A DNA stretch of 64,000 nucleotides from the NCBI GenBank assembly GCA_037447655.1, contig JBBHKE010001628.1, positions 124,001 through 188,000 on the forward strand, read 5' to 3'. The stretch is from Zygnema cylindricum. Its lineage: Eukaryota > Streptophyta > Zygnematophyceae > Zygnematales > Zygnemataceae. Shown piece by piece: positions 57,380-64,000 of the stretch. How positions within the stretch are numbered: position 1 is the stretch's first letter; each line of letters opens with the position of its first letter. Below the pieces are notes generated by a model, which was not told where the DNA came from, did no database searches, and saw nothing but the letters and a program-made list of their open reading frames with translations. Position numbers and translations under genes: made by a program.

Positions 57380-57468
57380 TAACGGACTACTTCGACAAAC
57401 CGGCAAGAGCTGACGGCTACGCCTCGCTCTGCCAGTCGGAGGTTCGAGCCCTGCCGGACTCAACCTTT
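57380..57468 (+). other. tRNA-like A/B-box module in LTR (element E)
   Basis: A-box-like CCGGCAAGAGCTGACGG (57400) and B-box AGGTTCGAGCC (57440-57450) with a T-arm-like stem around it (ggagg/cctgc, one mismatch). Antisense to element E. Confidence 0.55.
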
Positions 57469-57673
57469 TTGTTAAGAGTGACTTAGGTCACTCTTTAGTA
57501 CTGCCTAAGGAGCTAAGGACACCATGGCTCCACCGCCCTCTCTCTCCTTCAGTGACTACAACAAGTATTAGGGCTAAAGAGAGAAGGTGGAGGCAGGCTG
57601 CCTACGTTTTTTTTAGCTATTCTAATCAATTAAGACCTAGAAAATATCTCCCCTAAATCTTGTGATTTTAACA

Positions 57674-58420
57674 GATATGAGACCTGCAAGTTTCCTAAAA
57701 AATTCCCTTTAGATTCCCAATATTCCAAAACTAAATCAAAAATAATTATAAGTCCTAAAACTTTATATACAGAGTGAGAATCTACAGCTCACTGACCAAT
57801 CAGATGACTACACCTGGAAAAGTGGTACTGTACTCTAGTACGACAAGGTACGTTAAGGTACTTCCAACAAAACCTAACAGTAACTAGCCTATAAACTAAA
57901 GAGTGAAACACTATTTCATAATGCACTATGCTACAGATAAATGTTTCGTCGAGTTTTCCTAGTCTGGAGCCTTACTCATATTGTTGCTTGCTGAGTCAGC
58001 AAGTGTATAATATGTCCAACCTGCTGTTGGAAACTAGTACAAATATCTGGACTGCTTACGGTGCATCTCGTCACATGTGGTCCCAACTCAAATCTCAACC
58101 GTCAGCCTGATAGAGATCGACGTCCGATGTTTGCTCTATACAATTGTGTTCCTAGATGTGCGGTTCATTTCACGTCTGCGCGATTTGCTTAAGTCACTTG
58201 TTCGATAGGCACCATGTGTCCGGGTCCATTCCGTATATCCTGTGTTTGTCTGAAATGTTGACGCGTGTCTCATAAAACCGTACATAATACTCTTAGAGTA
58301 ATACTTCACGTCACACTATTCAAGGTAAGTATTACATTTAACATTCCCAAAAATATTCTAAGTATTATTTCTCCCCTCACAACTCTATCTACTGAAAATA
58401 AAGCTTTTAAAAAAAAAACA
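57674..58420 (-). repeat. Type-II LTR, 3' LTR of element G, truncated
   Basis: Minus strand starts TGTTTTTTTTTTAAAAGC (58420) and follows the type-II U3 (AATACTTACCTTGAATAGTGTGACG) up to ...GAAACTTGCAGGTCTCATATC, where element E is inserted. The missing end matches the solo LTR at 47706-48669 around 48432. Confidence 0.65.
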
Positions 58421-59863
58421 CTCCCCTAAAGCTGTAGACTCAGTAACTCGCTTAGTCCATCAGCTTGTGTGAAAACCTGTAATTGAAGTGTAGGTAGAGC
58501 TTTAGTTAGCATATCTGCAACCATGTTTTCATCAGGTAAATAACACATTTTAATGACCTTTGCTAGCACTTTTTCTAGGACAAAATGCAGTCTCACATCC
58601 ATGTGTTTACTCTTAAAGTGGTGGTTAGGATTGGAGGCGATGGCAATAGCTGCGTGGTTGTCACACTAGATGACTTGAGGACCAGTTTGCATATGTTCTA
58701 GTGCCTACAAAAGTGCCTTTACCCATAGGAGTTCCTTGAGGGCAGAACTTGCTGCCATGTATTCTGGCTTCATAGTTGATTGAGCAGTGACCTTTTGAAG
58801 TTTGCTGCTCTACAACAGATCCATTTCCAATCTACAACACATATCCAGTAGTTGATTTCCTGCTGGGCATATCACCATAGCTTGCGTTGCTCCAAGTCTG
58901 CAGTTTGACTACTCCTCCTCTGAGGATAAGTTTGAGATTCCGGGTCCCTGCTAGATACCTCAGAACCCTCTTTGCAGCTTCCTAGTCTGACCTTTTCAAA
59001 TTCTGCAGACTCCTACTCAGAGCTCCAACAGCAGCTGCCACATCCGGTCTCGTGCAGTTCATAAAATAGATAACACTGCCAACTACTTGTCTTTATGGTT
59101 TTGAGGCCATGAATTCTTCCTCCCGTGACTCTAGACTATCATCAACAAGAATGCCAAATTATGAATCACCTCCCTCTAACTTCTGTCTGTATTCCATAGG
59201 AGTGACACACCCTTTAGCTTCTTTCATATCAAATTTTTCAAGCATGGAACCGATAGCCTCCTTTTGAGTTAGCATAATCAGTCTCTCATTTTTGTTTCTC
59301 TCTACTTGTATCCCTAAGATGTATTTGGCCTCGTCAAGGTCTTTCATCTCAAATTTGGACTTCAACGCCCTTTTTTTTACGATTTACTTCATCCATAGAT
59401 TTGTTGATTAGCAACAAATCATCTACATACACAGCAATATACAGAACCCCATCTTCCCCTTGCAAAACAAACACAGAGTGATGTGAACTGATCCTCTTAA
59501 AGCCTAATTTGGTGAGGAACTCATCTAATTTTAGGTTCCATTGTCTACGGGCCTGTTAAAGCCCATACAAGGATTTCATTTGTTTGAATACGAGCTATTT
59601 CTTTACTGTTCTACATACATCTCTGGTTACTGCATATAAATAGTTTCTTCTAGCTCTCTATGAAAGAAAGCGGTCTTTACATCCATTTGATGCACTTCCA
59701 TATTTTCAGTTGCTGCTAAACTTAAAAGAATCCTGACAGTAGGAAACCTTACCACTGGAGAGAAGGTCTCCTCAAAGTCGATTCCTTCTTTCTGATTGTA
59801 ACCTTTGGCCAATAGTCTGGCCTTGTATCTCTCAATGGTACCATCCGGGTTTAACTTAGTTTG
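58421..59863 (-). pseudogene. RT and RNase H fragment of element G
   Basis: From 59863 down: [57 protein letters not shown], then broken pieces with AVYVDDLLLINKS (59437-59399, catalytic motif kept), KSKFEMKDLDEAKYILGIQV, RNase H (SKVTAQSTMKPEYMAAS near 58770) to NMVADMLTKAL (58530). The PPT GCTTTAGGGGAG precedes the LTR. This is the pol of the type-II family, missing from element I. The upstream part lies beyond element H, which is inserted at 59863. Confidence 0.7.
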
Positions 59864-60753
59864 TGAAATTCTGTGGTCTTCATTGACCCACAGAATGAGC
59901 AGCCTATGTAAAGCCTCTAGGATAATATTTGCCCCTTCTACTTTCCCGCTGAATAAGCGCCGCCCAGGCACACAAATATTCAGACCACTCTCACCCTTGT
60001 GAGGACAAGACTCCCCTGAGTCAAACGCAAAAAGAATCACTGAATTTGCTCACCCGAGCAGTAAGTTATGGGTGGTCAAAGATGACCTTTATAGTTACAA
60101 GCTCTCTTAGAGAGAGAGGTACCTAAATATTACTAAGTCTCGGTCTGCCTACTCACGACTACCTACTATTAAACCCTAGTCCAATAGGAACACTATAAAG
60201 TACAAGAAGGTACAATGGGCGATGTACTTATTGTACAACTATTGTACGACAAGGTCTACAAGGTGACACCTGTCATATCGGAAGCCATGGTTCCTCCTCC
60301 CATCTTCTCCGGTATCAAATAATGTGGCGCCACGTGGCACCGCGTGACGCTATATCCGTATGCCGCCAAAAAGCTCACTTCGCGTGGCGGCTATAATGCC
60401 GACCGTCCGATCAAAACATATTTTACACGGTTCAGATTCGCGTACATGCAGAAATTGCTCCTTTTGGTTAGTCTGCTGCTAATTAGCTGTTTCGTTAATG
60501 TTTATATATTTATGAAACGCGTCACGTGTATCGTTTCGTAACGCCTTAATGGTTAAGGCGTTAGGCTACAAAGAATCTAGAGGTCACGGGTTCAAACCTA
60601 GACCTAGGCATCATTTTAGCCAAAATACCCTTAACTGCAAAAACTGCCACTTTCTAAATATGGCGGCAGCCATGGCGCGCCTTTGATCCTTACTCTCTTT
60701 CTTTAAAACAAAACTAAATAGAGAAGTGAACTATTAATTACCTCTTTTCAACA
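59864..60753 (-). repeat. 3' LTR of element H (890 bp)
   Basis: Minus strand begins TGTTGAAAAGAGG (60753), ends ACAGAATTTCA (59864), and has ATG at 59883, 20 bases from the end. GTAC cluster at 60203-60250, TATA-like ctataaagg (rc, ~60089). Flank gtttg (59859-59863) would be its target duplication in element G; the partner is beyond the window. Confidence 0.8.
60541..60612 (+). other. tRNA-like A/B-box module in LTR (element H)
   Basis: A-box-like TGGTTAAGGCG (60550-60560) and B-box GGGTTCAAACC (60588-60598), 29 bases apart. The A-box side forms a perfect 11-bp hairpin (taacgccttaa/ttaaggcgtta), which a normal D arm does not. Antisense to element H. Confidence 0.55.
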
Positions 60754-60766
60754 CTCCCCTTAATTC
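60754..60766 (-). other. Polypurine tract of element H
   Basis: Minus strand AATTAAGGGGAG directly precedes the LTR start TGTTGAAAAG; it is the expected plus-strand primer site for cDNA synthesis. Confidence 0.7.
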
Positions 60767-63382
60767 CTAGTCACTTTTCAATTTTAATCCACAGTTTTCT
60801 CTGCAATAAATCAACTTAGGGGAAGGCACTGCTTTTGTCATCATGTCTGCAATCATTTCTCTATCAGTTTTATGAACCAGTTTAATAATTTTATTTTCTA
60901 CCTTCTCTCTCACAAAGCTTAGTCTAATATCCATATGCTTAGCTTTGAAGTGATGTTTCGGATTAGCTGCAATCGAGATAGCAGCTTGATTATCACAAAA
61001 AACATTTTGAGTTCCAAACTTCATGAACCCAAGTTCTTCAAGAAGAGATTTAACCCACATTAATTCTTTGGTGGCAGCACAAGAAGCCATGTATTCAGCC
61101 TCCATAGTGGACTGAGCAACTACTTTTTGTTGCTTGCTACTCCAACAACATGCACCGGATCCAATTTGCAACACATATCCAGTCGTACACCTCCTTAAAG
61201 GCACATCTCCATAACTGGCATCACTCCAAGTGGTGATATCAGTGTGCTCCCCTCCCAAATGCAACCATAACTCCCTTGTCCCCACCAGATACCTCATCAC
61301 CCTTTTGGCAGCCTCCCAATCTCTCTTTCTTGGTTCATTTAGATTTCTACTAAGGACACCTACAGCTGCAGCTATATCCGGACGGGTACAGTTCATAAAA
61401 TAAATTAAACTGCCTACAATCTGCCGATAAGGGATATTTTCCATAAATTTTCTTTCTATCTCGTCCATCTCATCATTAATGATGAATATTCCTCCCTCTT
61501 CACTCCCCTCACTCACTTTCTTCAAATCCATGGGAGTAGAACATCCGTTTGCTTTCTCCATTTGAAATTTTTCTAGCATATTACCGATTGCTTCTTTTTG
61601 AGTGAGTCTTATAATTCTATTCCCTCTATCTCTCTCCATCTGAATTCCCAAAATGTACTTTGCTTCTCCAAGATCTTTCATATCAAAACTGCTTCTAAGA
61701 TCCCGTTTTAGTTTGTTAATTTTATCTAAGGACTTGCTTAAGACCAACAAATCATCAACATAAATAGCAATAAATATCACTCCATTCTCATCCTCAAATA
61801 AATATATAGAGTGATCTGAACTAATTCTGATATACCCCAAACCGGTCAGAAATTCGTCGAGCTTTATATTCCACTGTCGCGGGGCTTGCTTAAGCCCATA
61901 GAGTGATTTTATCAGTTTGCAAACTTTGTTTTCTTCCCCACTTTCCACGAATCCTTCCGGTTGCCTCATGTAAATTTCTTCTTCCAACTCTCCGTGCAAA
62001 AAGGCAGTTTTAATATCCATCTGGTGGATTTCCATATCCTCTGCTGCGGCTATACTTAAAAGGATTCTAACAGAAGGAAATCTGACTACAGGTGCAAAGG
62101 TTTCTTCGTAGTCTATCCCCTCTTTTTGTGTATAACCTTTTGCAACTAACCTAGCTTTGTACCTCTCAATGGTATTATCCGGGTTTAATTTAAGTTTAAA
62201 CACCCACTTACATCCGATCGGTTTTCGGTCCGGTGGACAATCTACCAACTCCCATGTGTTGGCTTCCATGATAGAGGCCATTTCTTCATTTATAGCTGTG
62301 ATCCACCGGCTACTTTCTGGAGTGTTTATGGCCTCTAAGTATGTTTGAGGTTCATCTGGGTGAGACATCTTTGTGAGTTGGTTATTTACTTGTCTTTCTT
62401 GAAGTCGTTTACTACTTCTTCTTCCCCCTTCAAAATCGGACGCCGGTATGGAAGGCATCCTTGGGTTTCGTTTTGGGAGATTTTCAGCTTCCCTATCTTC
62501 CAATTCCGGTGTCTCATCAAATTCCTCATCGGTTTCCACTTCGTATTGTGGCGTTGCCTCGGATGTTGTCCTTTCCTCCTTCTCCTTTGTTAAATCTGCA
62601 GATTTTTCTTTTTCTCCCTCTTCCTTCTCTTCATTTTCAAAGTCAAAGTCAGAAAACTGATCCGTTTCAAATCTGATTTTGACTTCCTTATTATATTTGA
62701 ATGGATCAATGGACTTCTCTTCATTCATCACCACTATGTGTTTTACCAAAATTATATCTCTCTTTTTCAAGTCATACACTCGGTATCCTTTTGTGCACTC
62801 ATCATATCCTACAAGATATCCTGGTTTCCCTCTTCCCTCTAACTTCCATTTAGTCTTATCGGAATCCAAACTGTAGACTTGACTTCCGAACACTCTCAAA
62901 CTAGACAAATCAGGCTTTCTTCCTGTCCACCTCTCATACGGAGTTTCCTCCTTATTTGCTGAAGTTAGGACTCTATTTTTGATGAAATTAGCATAGTTCA
63001 TAGACTCAGCCCAAAACTGCAGCCCTATCCTCTTATCACTTAACATATTTCTAGACATATCTCCTAAAGTTCTATTAACTCTTTCTGCTACTCCGTTTTG
63101 TTCCGGATTATAGGGAACAGTTTTCTCATGATGAATTCCTTCTTCTTTAAGATATTCTTCAAAATCCCTTGAGGTGTATTCTTTCCCATTATCACTTCTT
63201 ATCTCTTTTATTGAGGTTTCATGTAGCTTTTCACTCCATACTTTATACTCTTTGAAACATCTTAATACCTCTGACTTATGTCTGAGAAAGTATACCTTCG
63301 TGTATCTAGACCAATCATCTGTGATAGTTAACATCCATCTCTTCCCCCCCATGTGAAGCATACCTAGCAGGTCCCCAAACAT
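60767..63382 (-). CDS. Pol of element H: integrase, RT, RNase H (871 codons open)
   Basis: The longest open frame in the window. Integrase core: TITDDWSRYTKVYFL (about residue 20), IRSDNGKEYTS (~62), NPEQNGVAERVNRT (~100), then GKPGYLVGYDECTKGYRVYD and an acidic linker ending RRSSKRLQERQVNNQL. RT: KARLVAKGYTQKEGIDYEET, QMDIKTAFLHGELEEEIYM (~455), YGLKQAPRQWN, YVDDLLVLSKS (~540). RNase H: TTWSDASYGD (~715), STMEAEYMASC (~760), DNQAAISIAA, KHMDIRLSFVREKVENK, ending just before the PPT. All catalytic residues seen are kept. The ATG at 63382 is only the first Met after a frameshift; the true polyprotein starts upstream, beyond the window. Confidence 0.85.
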   Translation of the reverse strand: MFGDLLGMLHMGGKRWMLTITDDWSRYTKVYFLRHKSEVLRCFKEYKVWSEKLHETSIKEIRSDNGKEYTSRDFEEYLKEEGIHHEKTVPYNPEQNGVAERVNRTLGDMSRNMLSDKRIGLQFWAESMNYANFIKNRVLTSANKEETPYERWTGRKPDLSSLRVFGSQVYSLDSDKTKWKLEGRGKPGYLVGYDECTKGYRVYDLKKRDIILVKHIVVMNEEKSIDPFKYNKEVKIRFETDQFSDFDFENEEKEEGEKEKSADLTKEKEERTTSEATPQYEVETDEEFDETPELEDREAENLPKRNPRMPSIPASDFEGGRRSSKRLQERQVNNQLTKMSHPDEPQTYLEAINTPESSRWITAINEEMASIMEANTWELVDCPPDRKPIGCKWVFKLKLNPDNTIERYKARLVAKGYTQKEGIDYEETFAPVVRFPSVRILLSIAAAEDMEIHQMDIKTAFLHGELEEEIYMRQPEGFVESGEENKVCKLIKSLYGLKQAPRQWNIKLDEFLTGLGYIRISSDHSIYLFEDENGVIFIAIYVDDLLVLSKSLDKINKLKRDLRSSFDMKDLGEAKYILGIQMERDRGNRIIRLTQKEAIGNMLEKFQMEKANGCSTPMDLKKVSEGSEEGGIFIINDEMDEIERKFMENIPYRQIVGSLIYFMNCTRPDIAAAVGVLSRNLNEPRKRDWEAAKRVMRYLVGTRELWLHLGGEHTDITTWSDASYGDVPLRRCTTGYVLQIGSGACCWSSKQQKVVAQSTMEAEYMASCAATKELMWVKSLLEELGFMKFGTQNVFCDNQAAISIAANPKHHFKAKHMDIRLSFVREKVENKIIKLVHKTDREMIADMMTKAVPSPKLIYCRENCGLKLKSD

Positions 63383-64000
63383 CAGTGTGAACTAGATCTA
63401 ATACTTTCTCTCTCCTAAATGTGGTTGCCTTTGGAAATGGAAGTCTATGAATCTTCCCTTGGGCACATCCACTACAATCATCAAAGGTCTCATCATCTTC
63501 AAAAGTAATACCCTCCACTATTCCCTTTTTCTTCATTTTCTTTAATCTATCTAGATGCACATGCCCCAACCTTTTATGCCAAAGCATCATCTCACTTGCA
63601 CACGAGTAGAGAACACTTTTTTCATTGCAAAGAACAATTCTGAACATTCCTTGACTGCCCTTCTCAGCTATGAAATAAACCTCATTATCAAAGCTTGCTG
63701 TGAAGATTCCTTTCCTAGTTCCTGTTTCAAACTCCTTTTCATCTAGGACAGCTGTTGAGACTAGGTTCTTGCTAAGCTGTGGAATGTAAAGAACGTCTGA
63801 GAGTGTTACAATTGAGGCCTTTCCATCAACTAGAACCTTCAAGTCAACAGTTCCAACAAGACTTGTGGTTTCTACTCTACCATCTCCGTACTCTATCTCA
63901 ACTGTTGGGATCTTTCTCAGTTTAGTGAACCACCGCTTATCTTTGCACATATGCATTGAAGCCCCTGAGTCTATGATCCACCCATCCTCGGGTGGATCCC
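63315..64000 (-). CDS. Protease and pre-integrase of element H, partial
   Basis: Open from the window edge (…EDGWIIDSGASMHMC, protease active site DSGAS intact) through KNLVSTAVLDEKEF and the complete zinc motif (LWHKRLGHVHLDRL...DDCSGCA) to VHTDVWGPARYASHGG. The frame then shifts at a run of seven G (minus) near 63346-63352; in the other frame the sequence continues as GGKRWMLTITDDW. One base more or less in this run would join the two frames, so it may be a sequencing error or a single recent mutation. Gag lies outside the window. Confidence 0.8.
   Translation of the reverse strand, partial: DPPEDGWIIDSGASMHMCKDKRWFTKLRKIPTVEIEYGDGRVETTSLVGTVDLKVLVDGKASIVTLSDVLYIPQLSKNLVSTAVLDEKEFETGTRKGIFTASFDNEVYFIAEKGSQGMFRIVLCNEKSVLYSCASEMMLWHKRLGHVHLDRLKKMKKKGIVEGITFEDDETFDDCSGCAQGKIHRLPFPKATTFRREKVLDLVHTDVWGPARYASHGGEEMDVNYHR

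Larger units (their letters stand above)
55485..57673 (-). repeat. 5' LTR of element E, split by a solo LTR
   Basis: Minus strand starts TGTTAAAATCACAAG (57673) and ends CAGAATTACA (55485). Without the 1191-bp insertion it is ~1 kb. The two halves join smoothly at cccct (…tctctcagaac|cccct|atctattgatgtacg), matching the order in element B. It is inserted into the type-II LTR of element G (right flank gatat). Confidence 0.75.

Noticed and set aside
42219-57678. 42219-42353 as the 3' LTR of element E
   Set aside because: LTR type fits, but the flank gctga does not match gatat on E's right side and the continuation of G's LTR is not found to its left.
60541-60612. A genuine tRNA gene in element H LTR
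   Set aside because: A and B boxes are good, but the acceptor and anticodon stems do not form a normal cloverleaf, the A-box part folds into its own 11-bp hairpin, and related modules sit at the same LTR place in many copies.
1-64000. CRISPR array, operons, bacterial promoters or ribosome-binding sites
   Set aside because: The window is eukaryotic retroelement-rich DNA; no spaced short direct repeats with unique spacers or gene clusters of that kind were seen.

Overview
This is a eukaryotic, repeat-choked nuclear segment. It holds no prokaryotic signals, rRNA or functional tRNA gene. Most of the sequence is Ty1/copia-type LTR retrotransposon in various states of decay, with two Ty3/gypsy relics, MITE-like repeats and a few broken host-gene pieces between them. 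Two clues lean towards the green lineage but do not prove it: the retroelement primer-binding sites match the 5' half of a plant-type initiator tRNA-Met (GGTTATGGGCCCACC), and a cluster at 12.3-12.7 kb carries TCGTCGCTA/TAGCGACGA motifs familiar from plant DNA transposons. Three N runs (3283-3292, 20771-20966, 38766-38775) mark assembly gaps.

Layout. 1-6339: a pol-deleted copia-like element with type-II LTRs (ends TGTTG...ACAACA), a duplicated gag-like interior and three PPT-LTR junctions. 6361-10324: a plus-strand type-I copia element with gag and protease but most of pol deleted. 10.3-17.8 kb: sparse, with one hypothetical ORF, LTR scraps and MITE-like repeats. 17803-20770: minus-strand pol of a different copia lineage with a 540-bp LTR, cut by the large gap. 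20967-21450: a PEBP-family first exon flanked by two 153-bp arms that are exact mirror images (reversed, not complemented). 22-25.6 kb: dispersed repeats. 25.7-37.7 kb: a gypsy gag relic, then a tandem duplication of an LRR/F-box-like gene. Copy A of this gene carries a complete but mutated copia element (27925-34405, TSD tgacc). 38.8-42.2 kb: a decayed gypsy integrase and an interrupted ~50-bp minisatellite. 42.2-64 kb: a stack of nested copia elements. Solo LTR 47706-48669 lies in element D (46325-53754), D lies in element E, and E lies in the LTR of element G. Element H (59864 to beyond the window) also lies in G and keeps an almost intact pol.

Three patterns cut across the elements. (1) In both LTR families the gag ATG lies inside the LTR, 20, 26 or 59 nt before its end, always 2 mod 3, so the reading frame crosses the LTR edge in one phase and the primer-binding site is translated as Q-V-M-G-P. 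(2) Type-I LTRs carry, on the strand opposite to the element, a tRNA-like pair of Pol III A and B boxes about 30-37 nt apart; nine copies or remnants are visible. (3) Type-I LTRs share a U3 promoter layout: a GTAC-rich cluster, a CCAAT box, a CT-rich run, then a TATA-like box.

Names A-I for elements are mine. Percent identities were judged by eye, not computed.
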